From positions 3,472,001 to 3,536,000 of the forward strand of contig NZ_CP150901.1 of NCBI RefSeq assembly GCF_038050405.1: a DNA stretch of 64,000 bases, written 5' to 3'. Each line of letters opens with the position of its first letter. The stretch's first letter is position 1. This document shows positions 18,279 through 27,261 of this stretch, piece by piece. The DNA comes from Paraburkholderia sp. IMGN_8 (GTDB lineage: Bacteria; Pseudomonadota; Gammaproteobacteria; Burkholderiales; Burkholderiaceae). The translations under genes and the position numbers were made by a program. Under the pieces are notes generated by a model. The model was not told the DNA's origin, made no database searches, and was given only the letters and a program-made list of their open reading frames with translations.

Positions 18279-18440
18279 GAATGACCGTTGGACTTTAAAA
18301 ACGGCCCTTGTCGTTTCGACGACCTGAATGTCAACATCGGGTCGGGAGTGTGAGTTCGCCGATGCAGGAAGCTTGCCGTCCGCCTGCTCAATGCCGGAAA
18401 CGTCAGCAATCCACGCCATTGCTGACGTAGAACCCAAGCA
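18279..18440 (-). repeat. Dispersed structured repeat, copy B
   Basis: The inverted counterpart of the repeat at 10740-10905. The same perfect 10-bp hairpin is present (18401-18410 with 18418-18427) around a 7-nt loop that differs in sequence from copy A. The flanking CGAACTCACACTCCCGACC block and the CAACGGTCA block are also shared. Conservation of the stem with a changed loop suggests a functional structure or protein target. Confidence 0.7.
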
Positions 18441-18670
18441 GATCCAATGTCTGTTAAGGCCGATGAACCGCCATCGACGGCGCAGTTCCGACACTGACGA
18501 AGCCCATATACGCCTGCGTGCTGACTGTCGACGTAGAGACGACTAACCGCGTGCCCCCTCTGCGGCCTCCGAATTCGCGACAACACGCCAACCTCCGTCG
18601 AAGCCTTATCCAATTAGCCAAACGCAAACATTTAGCGCGCTTGTTTGAGCGCTAGGTAGCTGCCCTGATT

Positions 18671-18676
18671 TATAAT
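18671..18676 (+). promoter_or_regulatory. Candidate -10 element for the C4-like RNA
   Basis: A perfect TATAAT lies about 10-15 bp upstream of the conserved leader. No strong -35 element at ideal spacing is obvious. Confidence 0.4.
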
Positions 18677-18682
18677 CAATAA

Positions 18683-18770
18683 GCCATCGGGAAACACCCG
18701 GCGGTCAGGTTTGGAAGCCTGCTAGCTGAACCCGCACACCCGCTCAGGCGGGTCGTGCGTCTACCTCTGC
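18683..18770 (+). ncRNA. C4-like antisense RNA leader
   Basis: The leader contains TTGGAAG (18711-18717) and GCTGAACC (18725-18732), followed by a perfect hairpin, ACCCGC-TCAG-GCGGGT. Both blocks have exact complements downstream, GGTTCAGC (18830-18837) and CTTCCAA (18844-18850), in antiparallel order just upstream of the gene at 18925. This two-block complementarity is the hallmark of the phage P1/P7 C4 antisense RNA, which controls the downstream message. It was recognised by pattern and not by covariance search. Confidence 0.5.
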
Positions 18771-18807
18771 ACGTCTGTTGCTTTTCAATGGGCGGGCCGT
18801 GGTGGGG

Positions 18808-18850
18808 GAGCCGCAAGGCTCGCCGGTTTGGTTCAGCGCCGGTCTTCCAA
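18808..18850 (+). promoter_or_regulatory. Target region of the C4-like RNA
   Basis: GAGCC-GCAA-GGCTC forms a GNRA-capped hairpin, followed by the two blocks complementary to the upstream leader. Pairing would place a long-range RNA duplex about 75 nt before the downstream start codon. Confidence 0.45.
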
Positions 18851-18924
18851 TCCCGCTACGTGCCCGCTCACCCACTACCCAAGCGAGTGTCGGGCGATCC
18901 GAGATGTACCAGGGAGGTCGCACT

Positions 18925-19398
18925 ATGAGCAGCAAACCCACAAAACAATCACAACCCGCTTCACGCCCGCCTGTCGACGCGCTCCAGTACGAAAAGCTTG
19001 CGCTCTCCTCCTTCGATCTATGCAACCGGCACTTGAGCCAACTCAACACGCTGATCACACTTGCGTCCTCAATGTGTAGGAATCCTGCTATCACGAGCGA
19101 CGAAAGACGGCGTCAGCAGACCATGCTTGAATTGCTTGTCGACACGGCGGAGCAATATCAGCAGGAGCTCGAGTGTGACCGTGAACTGTACCAGGTGATC
19201 GCACTCGATGCGAAGGGCATCCCTCAAAGCCGCATCACCGCGAACCGTGCTGCGCGCCTTCTTGCAGAGGCATCACAAATAGCGACGACGGAAACACCGG
19301 CAGCCACGAAGCCCGGCCCGCGCAAACGAGCGTTAGCCAAGGCCGCGACGAGCGTAGAAGCAGACACTACGCAGCATCCGGTTCCCGCTAAGCACTAA
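18925..19398 (+). CDS. Hypothetical protein under C4-like RNA control
   Basis: A 157-residue cytosolic protein with a good GGGAGG ribosome binding site. The central part (about residues 25-105) is helical and contains YEKLALSSFDLCNRHLSQL and LVDTAEQYQQELECDRELYQ. The C-terminal tail is rich in Ala, Pro, Lys and Thr. It resembles uncharacterised Burkholderia proteins that also follow leaders of this type, from memory. In phages the equivalent position holds antirepressor-like genes, but no such domain is visible here. Confidence 0.6.
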   Translation: MSSKPTKQSQPASRPPVDALQYEKLALSSFDLCNRHLSQLNTLITLASSMCRNPAITSDERRRQQTMLELLVDTAEQYQQELECDRELYQVIALDAKGIPQSRITANRAARLLAEASQIATTETPAATKPGPRKRALAKAATSVEADTTQHPVPAKH

Positions 19399-19504
19399 CC
19401 GTTCGATGCGGCCAACCTGCCGCGTCAACAAACGACCGAGCAGAGCGCGGAGCAGCCGCTACTGGAGGCGGCCACTGCACCGCCCCCTCCCCGCAGTGGC
19501 GACG

Positions 19505-19744
19505 AACCGGCGTCGCAAGTACAAGCATATCGACAGCCTGTGCCGCAAGGCGATTGACTGGGATCTGATTGGACGGCACTATCCCGAATGGCTGATGTTC
19601 GGCGGCGAAGGCGTGATCGCGGAAAACGTCCGCCACGAGCAGCGCAAGGTGATCAAGTACAACCACCTCGTCGCAAACATGGTGATTCTCTACAACGTGC
19701 AGTGGATGTCGCGCAAACTGAAGGACCTGCAGCAGAAGGGATAG
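19505..19744 (+). pseudogene. Tn3-family transposase C-terminal remnant
   Basis: The frame reads KYKHIDSLCRKAIDWDLIGRH and then, after a jump, YNHLVANMVILYNVQWMSR. The latter is the conserved C-terminal end of Tn3-family TnpA. Most of the roughly 1000-residue transposase is missing. It indicates past insertion of a Tn3-like transposon next to the C4-like module. Confidence 0.65.
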
Positions 19745-19788
19745 TCCGGCTCACGCTCGCCGCCTAACTGACCAGGAATGAGGATTGC

Positions 19789-21480
19789 ATGATGCGCCAC
19801 CGGCACGTTAACTTATGGAGCCCGTTGTCGTCCGTCGGCGTACTTGTTGGCACTCTGATTTTTGCCGCAACGCTGACGCCTACACTGGGTCTCCGTACGT
19901 CGCTGCCCCAAGGCGTGCTGTCGGGCGGCGGCTTCGCGATCGGTTACGGAATCGGCGCATTCGCGGGCTGGCTCTGGACCTTCATGGAATTGCCGCCACC
20001 GGGCATGCGCACGCAGCGCATCGCCGCGCGGATGGTTGCGGTGTGCTGCGCTGCCATCGCCATCGGTTTCCTTTGGCTCTCGAATGGGTGGCAGGACTCC
20101 GTGCGCAAGCTGATGGACGTCGCACCAGTGAGCAGCGCACACGCGCTCGTCGTCGTCGCGCTTGCCGCAACGACCGCGCTCGTGCTGATCGCGTTAGCCA
20201 GGCTGTTCGCGCTCGTGCTGCGCGCCGTGGCCGCCCTGATCGGCCGATTCGTTCCGCGGCGAATAGCGAACGTGACCAGCGCCGTGGTCGCGTTCGTGCT
20301 GCTCTGGTTGCTCGCGACCGACGTGATTATGGGCGTCGCGTTCCGGGTGCTGGACGCCTCCTACCAGCAGTACGACGCGCTCATCGAGCCGGAACGGCTC
20401 CAGCCAACCGCGCCGCTGAAGACTGGCAGTGCCGCGTCGCTGCTCAGTTGGAATGACCTGGGACGGGCGGGGCGCGAATTCGTCTCGTCCGGGCCGGGCG
20501 CGCGTGCGATCGAAGCCCTTTCCAGGCACCCCGCGCAGGAGCCGATCCGAGTCTACGTTGGATTACGCGCGGCCGATACGGCGCACGAGCGCGCACGGCT
20601 CGCTCTGGCGGAACTGAAACGCGTGGACGCCTTTAACCGCGCCGCACTGATCGTGATCACGCCAACGGGAACAGGCTGGGTAGACCCGGCCGCGATCGAC
20701 AGCGTTGAGTATCTGTACAACGGCGATATCGCAAGTGTCGCCGTTCAGTATTCCTATTTGTCAAGCCCGCTTTCGCTGCTGGTGCTGCCAGATTACGGCG
20801 CACGTTCCGCGCGGGCGCTGTTCGACGAAATCTACGGCTACTGGACCTCGCTGCCCAAGGACCGGCGTCCGAAGCTCTACCTGCACGGCCTCAGTCTCGG
20901 CGCGATGAATTCCGAGCAATCCGCCCACCTGCTCGATACAGTCGGAGACCCATTCCAGGGTGCACTCTGGAGTGGGCCGCCGTTCACAAGCAAACTATGG
21001 CGATCGTTTACCGACGCGCGCAACCCCGGCTCGCCATCGTGGCTGCCACAGATCCGGGACGGCGCGCTGGTGCGATTCATGAACCAGAACGGCGTTGGCC
21101 AGGATGGCCGCTGGGGCCCGATGCGTATCGTCTATCTGCAATATGCAAGCGATGCGATCACGTTCTTCGACTACAGTAGCCTGTATCGCAAGCCAGACTG
21201 GATGATGGCCCCACGCGGACCGGATGTGAGCCCGGCGCTGCGATGGCGTCCCGTCGTCACGTTTCTGCAGCTTGCGCTCGATCTCGCCACAGCGACAACG
21301 ACGCCTCCAGGGTACGGCCACGTTTACGCGGCGCCTCACTATCTCGATGCATGGCTTGCTGTCACGGGCATCCAGGGATGGTCTGCCGAAGACCTCGCGC
21401 GACTGAAGCGGCATCTTGCGGCCGCGCAGGCGCGTGGGGAATCCGACCCGTCCAGCGCGTACGTCGATCGCGGTGGGTGA
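19789..21480 (+). CDS. Membrane alpha/beta-hydrolase of the Abhydrolase_9 family
   Basis: A 563-residue protein with about five N-terminal membrane segments (residues 10-200), followed by a large alpha/beta-hydrolase domain. The nucleophile elbow GLSLGAMNS lies near residue 370, and GHVYAAPHYLDAW near the C-terminus carries the likely catalytic His. The combination matches the paired Pfam domains Abhydrolase_9_N and Abhydrolase_9 from memory. The ATG follows GAGGATT. The substrate is unknown. It converges on the patatin gene. Confidence 0.82.
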   Translation: MMRHRHVNLWSPLSSVGVLVGTLIFAATLTPTLGLRTSLPQGVLSGGGFAIGYGIGAFAGWLWTFMELPPPGMRTQRIAARMVAVCCAAIAIGFLWLSNGWQDSVRKLMDVAPVSSAHALVVVALAATTALVLIALARLFALVLRAVAALIGRFVPRRIANVTSAVVAFVLLWLLATDVIMGVAFRVLDASYQQYDALIEPERLQPTAPLKTGSAASLLSWNDLGRAGREFVSSGPGARAIEALSRHPAQEPIRVYVGLRAADTAHERARLALAELKRVDAFNRAALIVITPTGTGWVDPAAIDSVEYLYNGDIASVAVQYSYLSSPLSLLVLPDYGARSARALFDEIYGYWTSLPKDRRPKLYLHGLSLGAMNSEQSAHLLDTVGDPFQGALWSGPPFTSKLWRSFTDARNPGSPSWLPQIRDGALVRFMNQNGVGQDGRWGPMRIVYLQYASDAITFFDYSSLYRKPDWMMAPRGPDVSPALRWRPVVTFLQLALDLATATTTPPGYGHVYAAPHYLDAWLAVTGIQGWSAEDLARLKRHLAAAQARGESDPSSAYVDRGG

Positions 21481-21563
21481 TCGGGTCCGCTCGTTGCGTC
21501 TGCCGCAGTCTGCGCGGCGTCGGTCAGTCCGCCATCCTCTCGATCCTGAAGTTCGCGCCAATC

Positions 21564-22649
21564 CTAGGTCTGCTCCAGCAATGTGTCGAGCAGACCGCTG
21601 AGGTCGAGCGACGAGCGCACGCCGAGATCGTCGCCGTGCGCTGTCAGGAACGCCTCCATGGAGCGCCGGCCATCGTCTCGCAGCATGCAAAGGAACTCCC
21701 ATTCGGCATTCAGCTTCGACGAAACGCCCAGCTCAACCATCTTCTGGCTGGTGATCCGGTGCATGCGCACGTCGGCCCATTGCTCCGCCCAGGAGGGCAC
21801 GTGCGCCGAATCGCCTTCGTCGGCCAGCAGGCGTTGGAGCATCGCGATGCCGCGCAACTCCTTTTTCAGGCTTGAATTGAACGAAATCTCGTTGATGCGA
21901 TTGAGGATGTCGCGTGCTGTCTTCGGCGCGCCCGGTCGCTCGACCGGGTTGATCTGGACGAGCAGCATGTCGCGCGCCTCACTTTCGCGGATAACCGGCG
22001 TCAGCAACGGATTACCGGAGAAGCCTCCATCCCAGTACGGGTCGCCGTCGATTTCGATCGCCTGATGAACCAGTGGCAGGCACGCGGACGCCAGAACTGC
22101 GTCCACAGTGATCTCCGCGTTGCGGAACACACGCGGCAATCCGGTGCGAACGTTGGTTGCATTGACAAACATCTTGATCGGCGCCTGCGCCAGTGGCCCG
22201 AAATCGATGTGGTCCTCGAGGATTTTCCGCAGCGGGTCAACGTTGGTTGGGTTGACCTGATACGGCGAGAACAGGCGACTGAAGAGGTCGTAGAAGACAT
22301 AAGCGGGAGAATTGTCGAGGCTCCAGTTTCCTGTCAGTCGATCGAATGGCGTGCGCTGGATCGGGCTGTAGCGTGCCGCTTCGCTCACGCGCCGCCAGAA
22401 GTTTTCGAGCGACGCCTTCGCGCCGTCGGGACCGTCGCGCAGGTAGCCATGCACGAAGGCGACAGCGTTCATCGCACCGGCCGACGTCGCCGTGATGCTA
22501 TCGATCTGCAGCCACGGCTCTTCGACGAGCCGCTCCAGTACGCCCCAGGTGAACGCGCCGTGCGCACCGCCTCCCTGCAGGGCGAGATCGATTGCCAAGG
22601 TGGCCCGGTTGGGTGCGGCCTGGAAAGTCTTAATGCGTTCGCTGGACAT
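21564..22649 (-). CDS. Patatin-like phospholipase
   Basis: A 361-residue patatin-family acyl hydrolase. The oxyanion loop is LQGGGAHGAFTWGVLE (about residues 25-40), the nucleophile is in ITATSAGAMNAV, where the first residue of the usual GxSxG is Ala, and the catalytic Asp is in YWDGGFSGNPL. No signal peptide is seen, so it is likely cytosolic. It lies 48 bp downstream of the outer membrane factor gene, making it the last gene of an RND efflux operon. A role in membrane lipid turnover linked to efflux is inference. Confidence 0.87.
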   Translation of the reverse strand: MSSERIKTFQAAPNRATLAIDLALQGGGAHGAFTWGVLERLVEEPWLQIDSITATSAGAMNAVAFVHGYLRDGPDGAKASLENFWRRVSEAARYSPIQRTPFDRLTGNWSLDNSPAYVFYDLFSRLFSPYQVNPTNVDPLRKILEDHIDFGPLAQAPIKMFVNATNVRTGLPRVFRNAEITVDAVLASACLPLVHQAIEIDGDPYWDGGFSGNPLLTPVIRESEARDMLLVQINPVERPGAPKTARDILNRINEISFNSSLKKELRGIAMLQRLLADEGDSAHVPSWAEQWADVRMHRITSQKMVELGVSSKLNAEWEFLCMLRDDGRRSMEAFLTAHGDDLGVRSSLDLSGLLDTLLEQT

Positions 22650-22697
22650 CGTGTTCCCCTTCTCGGTTTGGCGTTCAGGTCACGCCGGAGTTCACAT

Positions 22698-24203
22698 TCA
22701 GTTTGCCGCCGACGGACCCGGCTCGTCGGTTGCCGGCTGCGGCGCCGCGGCTGCCTGCCAGCCACCACCCATCGCACGAAACAGCGCGACCTGCGCCTGA
22801 ATCAGCCCCATGTCGCCGGTCACGAGCGCGGACTGGCTGTTGAGAAGCGCGACGCGTGCCTGATCGATGTCGAGACGGCCCACGTTGCCGACCTGGTACT
22901 GCCGCATCGTCTTCGCGAGCACGTCACTACGATGCGTCACTTCCTGCGCACGCGCGGTCTGCAACTGCTGCTGGCGCGCGAGCCGCCCGAGCGCCTGCTC
23001 GACGTCATACAGCGCGCCTTGCGCCGTCTTCTCATAGGCGACGAACGCCTGATAAGCCTGCGCGTCGTTGGCTTCGACCTGCGAGCGACGCGCGCCAAAA
23101 TCGATGAGCGGCAGCGACAGTGCTGCGCCGAACAGCCAGAACGTGCTCGGGCCCAGACTCCGCCCCGCGATCGTCCAGCCATTACGCGCGAGCAACGCGC
23201 TGAGCGACACGGTCGGCCAGTAGTTGAGGCGCGCCGCGTCGGACTGGTTCACACTCGCCAGCAGACGCGCGCGGGCGGCGATCAGATCGGGGCGCCGCAT
23301 CAGCAGATCGACCGGCTGTCCTGGCGCAATGGCCGCGAGCGGCTGCGGCAGGCGCTGTTCCTCTTCCAGCCCGGCAGCGTAGGTCCCAGGCGCGACGGCG
23401 CACAGCTGTTCGAGTGCAAGGCGCGTCTGCGTAAGCGTCATGCCGATTTCCTCCCGCCGCGCGTCCACCTGCGCGAGCCCCGCGCGAGCGGCGTCGATGT
23501 CCGTGCTCAGCACCGCGCCCGCATCATAGCTATGCTGCGCGATGACGACAAAATCCGCAGCGACCTGATGGCTTTTCTCGAGCAGCGTGCGCTGCTCCTG
23601 CAAGCCTCGGTACGCGGTGTACAGATCAGCGACAACAGCGATCGTCGCCAGCCGCACCGCCTGTGCATCGCCTACGGCGGCGGCGGTCAGCGCGTGCGCA
23701 GCGGACAGCCTCGCGCGGCCCCGGCCGAACACATCGATTTCCCATTGCGTCTGCAGGCCCACGCGCCAGAACTGCGCATTGAGATCGTCGATGCCCAGCA
23801 ACTCCTGAAACTCGAGCGCGGTCGCGCCGCCGTGATAGCTGCCGCCTTCGACGCCCGCGCCGACCGAAGGCAGCAGTTGCGACCACGCGAAGCGCACGCC
23901 GGCCCGCGCCTGATCGATGCGCGCCGCCGCGAGCGCGATGTCGTAGTTGTGAGCAAGCGCCTGCTCGATCAACTGCGTCAGTAGCGGGTCGTTGAACTGC
24001 GTCCACCATCGTGCGAGTTCCGCATCGCTTAGCGCCGGTTGCGTGTCCGCGTTGACGGGCGCCACTTCGTGAAATTGCGTGGGCAGCGCGGCCGGCTCGC
24101 CGAGCTTCAGCGGCGGCGCGCACGCGGACAAGCCGAACGCGACCAGCAAGACCGGCAACAGCCGCCGCATCCGGTTGCGCGCGTAAGACTCAAGCGGTTT
24201 CAT
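22698..24203 (-). CDS. RND efflux outer membrane lipoprotein, NodT family
   Basis: A 501-residue outer membrane factor forming the TolC-like exit duct. The signal peptide ends in a lipobox, FGLSAC, so it is a lipoprotein. The tandem OEP repeats are visible, for example RWWTQFNDPLLTQLIEQAL near residue 65 and VGNVGRLDIDQARVALLNSQ near 440. The annotated ATG overlaps the RND pump gene by 14 bp, indicating coupling. An internal Met at residue 12 is an alternative start closer to the signal peptide. Confidence 0.9.
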   Translation of the reverse strand: MKPLESYARNRMRRLLPVLLVAFGLSACAPPLKLGEPAALPTQFHEVAPVNADTQPALSDAELARWWTQFNDPLLTQLIEQALAHNYDIALAAARIDQARAGVRFAWSQLLPSVGAGVEGGSYHGGATALEFQELLGIDDLNAQFWRVGLQTQWEIDVFGRGRARLSAAHALTAAAVGDAQAVRLATIAVVADLYTAYRGLQEQRTLLEKSHQVAADFVVIAQHSYDAGAVLSTDIDAARAGLAQVDARREEIGMTLTQTRLALEQLCAVAPGTYAAGLEEEQRLPQPLAAIAPGQPVDLLMRRPDLIAARARLLASVNQSDAARLNYWPTVSLSALLARNGWTIAGRSLGPSTFWLFGAALSLPLIDFGARRSQVEANDAQAYQAFVAYEKTAQGALYDVEQALGRLARQQQLQTARAQEVTHRSDVLAKTMRQYQVGNVGRLDIDQARVALLNSQSALVTGDMGLIQAQVALFRAMGGGWQAAAAPQPATDEPGPSAAN

Positions 24204-27200
24204 GCTGCCCCTCCGCGCGCGCGTCGGCCGACCACTCCGAGCTCCTGATCGAAAACAGCAGCACGTAAAGCGCCGGCACCGCGATCATCGTGAGCACGGT
24301 CGCGAACGCGAGGCCCGCCATCATCGTGATCGCCATGTCCTTGAAGAACGGATCCCACAGTAGCGGAATCATCCCGAGGATGGTCGTTCCGGCAGCCAGC
24401 GCGACGGGCCGCAGCCGGCTCATGGCGCCGAACGTGACGGCCTGCATGCGTGGCACGCCCGCGGCGATCTGCTCGTCGATTTCCTGCACGAGTACCACAC
24501 CGTTCTTGATCATCATGCCGACGAGGCTCAGCAGCCCGAGCAAGGCCATGAAACCGAATGCGCCCCGGAACAGCATCAGGCCGAGCGTCACGCCGCAGAT
24601 CGACATGGGCACGACCAGCAGCACCACGAGCGCGGGCTTCAGGCGGCCGAACATCATCAGCACGAGCAGCACCATTGCGATAAAGCCGAGCGGCAACTGC
24701 TGGAACAGGCTCGCCTTCGCCTTGCTGGAGGACTCCTGCTCGCCGCCCCATTCGAAACGATAGCCGGGCGGCAGCGCGATCGACTCGATTGCGTGGTGCA
24801 CGCGGCTGAACGCGGCGACGCTGTTGGCGCCGTACGTGGGTTCCGCCGACACGGTGAGTGTACGAATGCGATCCTGGCGCGAGATCATTTCCTCCTCCGT
24901 CCGCGGCGCGATGCCGTCTAGCACGTCGCCCACCGGCACGTATCGCTGTAGTCCCGCGCTGTAGACCTGCAGATCACGCAGGCGTTCGAGTCCCCGCGGT
25001 TCGGGCGGCGCCTGCACGACGATCGGCAGCAACTGGTCCTCCTCGCGATAGACACCGCTGGGCAGTCCTTCAGTCGCGTAGGCAAGCACGTCGCTCAACT
25101 GGCGGCGTGTGACGCCCATCGAACGCGCGCGCACGTCGTCGAATAGCGGCCGGATGACGTTGACCGGTTCGTCCCAGTTATCGCGGATCGCGGTCAATCC
25201 GCCGTCTTCGCGCAGGATCCGTTCGGCCTGATGACCGAGACCGCGCAATACCGCCGGGTCCGGACCCAGAAAGCGTGCCTGGATTTTCGCGCCGCTGCTC
25301 GGACCGAAGTTCGGTCGCGTCACCGACCAGAGCACGTCCGGAAAGCGCTTTTCCAGTTGGGCCACGACGTCTGGAATCATTGCGTCGATTGCGGCGGCGT
25401 CCTTCACGGTAACAATGAATTGCGCATAGCCCGGATCGCGCGTCTCCGGATCATAGACGAGGAAAAAACGCGTCGCGCCGCCGCCGACGTACGTGCCAAC
25501 GTTCGCGACGTCCTTCAGCCCGAGCAGATACTGCTCGACCGCGTGCGTTTTCGCAGCGACGGCGTGAATGTCAGCGCCGCGCGGCAGGCGCATGTCGACG
25601 TAGAAGATTGGCGTCGTCGAGGCGGGAAAGAAACTCTGCTCGACGAAACGGAAACCCCAGATGCACAACGCCGTGAGCACGGCGAGGAAGGCGACCACCG
25701 GCGCGCGCCGGCGCTCCGCCCACACGAGCAACCCGCGATAGCGTCGGTAAAGGCGCGTGTCGAACGGGTCCGCCGGCACGTTCGCGGCGGGCCGGAAAAG
25801 ATAGCTGCCGAACAACGGTGTCAGCCCAATTGCGATCACCCAGCTTAACAACAGCGAAATCGCCGCCACCGCGAACAGCGATTTGCAGAATTCACCCACC
25901 GAATCGGGCGAAAGTCCTATGCCGGAAAACGCGAGTATCCCGACAACCGTCGATGCCAGCAGTATCCACATACCTTGCGCGAGCACTTCGCCGGACGCTT
26001 CGACGGCGGACATGCCCTTCTGCACACGCACGAGCATGCCTTCGCAGACAACGATCGTGTTGTCGGTGAGCATGCCCATTACGATGATCAGCGCACCGAG
26101 CGAGATGCGCTGCAGCTCGATCCCAGCCGCGTACATGACGGCGAGCGTGCCGAGGATCGACAGCAGCAGTTCGGCGCTGAGAATCACGCCGGCGCGCCAG
26201 CCGAGTCCTATGCCGAGCGCGATGCCGACGATCGAGACCGAAAGGAAAACCTCGAAGATGAACCCCTTCACGCTCGCGTCGACTATTTCTGGTTGGTCAT
26301 AGAGCGCGTTCAGCTTTATGCCGGGCGGTGCGGCGTGCCCCAGTTCGGTGAGCTTCGCTTCGATCTGCGCGCCGACCTTCACGACGTCGACGTTCTCGCG
26401 CGCGCTGATGCCGATCGTCAGCGCAGGCTTGCCGTTGTAGCGGATCAGTTGGGTCGGATTCTGCGCATAGCCATGCGTGACGTGCGCGAGATCGCCAAGC
26501 AGTAGCGGCCCGGCGCTTGAGCCCACCGGCAGTGCGCGGATTGCGTCGAGCGAATTGAGCGCGCCGGTGGGCGAGATGCGGATCGAGACATCGCCGGTGC
26601 GCTCGCGGCCGGCGGACCGCACCTCGTTCTGTACGACAAGCGTCTGCGCGAGCGCATCGGTCGACAGGCCGTTCGCCATCAACTGCGCCTGATCGATCGC
26701 GACGGTGATTTGTTCCTGCTGGTTCCCGGCGATCACTACGTCCGACACGTTGCGCAGCGTGAGCAACTGTTTGCGGAGTTCGCGTGCGTATTCATAGAGC
26801 TGCGCGGGCGTGTAGCCGTCACCGGTCAACGCGTAGAACATGCCGTACACATCACCGAACTTGTCCAGCACGAGGGTCGGACCCGCGCCCGGTGGCAGAC
26901 GCGGTTGCACGTCACTCACCTGGCGGCGCAGTTCGTCCCACACCTGCGGTAGCGCTTCGGACGAGTACACATCGCGAATCTGCACGCGAATCTCGGAATA
27001 GCCGGGCATCGAGCGCGATCTCAGCGAGTCAACCTGCCCCATCCGCTGAATCGAACTTTCGAGCCGGTCCGTGACTTCGTTCTCGACTTCAGCGGCACTC
27101 GCACCCGGATAGAGCGTCACCACGACGGCCGTTTTTATCGTGAACTTCGGGTCCTCAAGACGGCCGATATTCCAGTAGGCGTACAGACCGCCAACCAGCG

Positions 27201-27261
27201 ACAGCAGCGCGATCACCCACGCAATGAGCGGCCTTTCAATCAGGAGACGGGCGAGTTTCAT
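24190..27261 (-). CDS. RND efflux pump, inner-membrane permease
   Basis: A 1023-residue proton-driven exporter of the HAE1 family with 12 membrane segments and two large periplasmic loops. Conserved elements include the N-terminal IERPLIAWVIALLSLVGGLY, the TM4 motif GMLTDNTIVV with one acidic residue followed by Asn instead of a second Asp, and GMMIKNGVVLVQEID in the second half. Its start overlaps the adaptor stop by 4 bp. With the adaptor and outer membrane factor it forms a tripartite drug or solvent pump. The substrate is not predictable. Confidence 0.93.
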   Translation of the reverse strand: MKLARLLIERPLIAWVIALLSLVGGLYAYWNIGRLEDPKFTIKTAVVVTLYPGASAAEVENEVTDRLESSIQRMGQVDSLRSRSMPGYSEIRVQIRDVYSSEALPQVWDELRRQVSDVQPRLPPGAGPTLVLDKFGDVYGMFYALTGDGYTPAQLYEYARELRKQLLTLRNVSDVVIAGNQQEQITVAIDQAQLMANGLSTDALAQTLVVQNEVRSAGRERTGDVSIRISPTGALNSLDAIRALPVGSSAGPLLLGDLAHVTHGYAQNPTQLIRYNGKPALTIGISARENVDVVKVGAQIEAKLTELGHAAPPGIKLNALYDQPEIVDASVKGFIFEVFLSVSIVGIALGIGLGWRAGVILSAELLLSILGTLAVMYAAGIELQRISLGALIIVMGMLTDNTIVVCEGMLVRVQKGMSAVEASGEVLAQGMWILLASTVVGILAFSGIGLSPDSVGEFCKSLFAVAAISLLLSWVIAIGLTPLFGSYLFRPAANVPADPFDTRLYRRYRGLLVWAERRRAPVVAFLAVLTALCIWGFRFVEQSFFPASTTPIFYVDMRLPRGADIHAVAAKTHAVEQYLLGLKDVANVGTYVGGGATRFFLVYDPETRDPGYAQFIVTVKDAAAIDAMIPDVVAQLEKRFPDVLWSVTRPNFGPSSGAKIQARFLGPDPAVLRGLGHQAERILREDGGLTAIRDNWDEPVNVIRPLFDDVRARSMGVTRRQLSDVLAYATEGLPSGVYREEDQLLPIVVQAPPEPRGLERLRDLQVYSAGLQRYVPVGDVLDGIAPRTEEEMISRQDRIRTLTVSAEPTYGANSVAAFSRVHHAIESIALPPGYRFEWGGEQESSSKAKASLFQQLPLGFIAMVLLVLMMFGRLKPALVVLLVVPMSICGVTLGLMLFRGAFGFMALLGLLSLVGMMIKNGVVLVQEIDEQIAAGVPRMQAVTFGAMSRLRPVALAAGTTILGMIPLLWDPFFKDMAITMMAGLAFATVLTMIAVPALYVLLFSIRSSEWSADARAEGQHETA

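Noticed and set aside
18068..18613. A 181-codon minus-strand frame over repeat copy B
   Set aside because: Similarity between copies A and B is centred on a hairpin with frame-breaking differences, so the repeat is more likely structural than coding.
18683..18770. The C4-like leader as a retron msr-msd or tRNA gene
   Set aside because: No reverse transcriptase is nearby and no cloverleaf forms; the two-block complementarity fits C4 RNA better.
22065..23984. A 639-codon plus-strand frame
   Set aside because: High-GC shadow of the patatin and outer membrane factor genes; composition is Arg/His-rich as expected of antisense frames.
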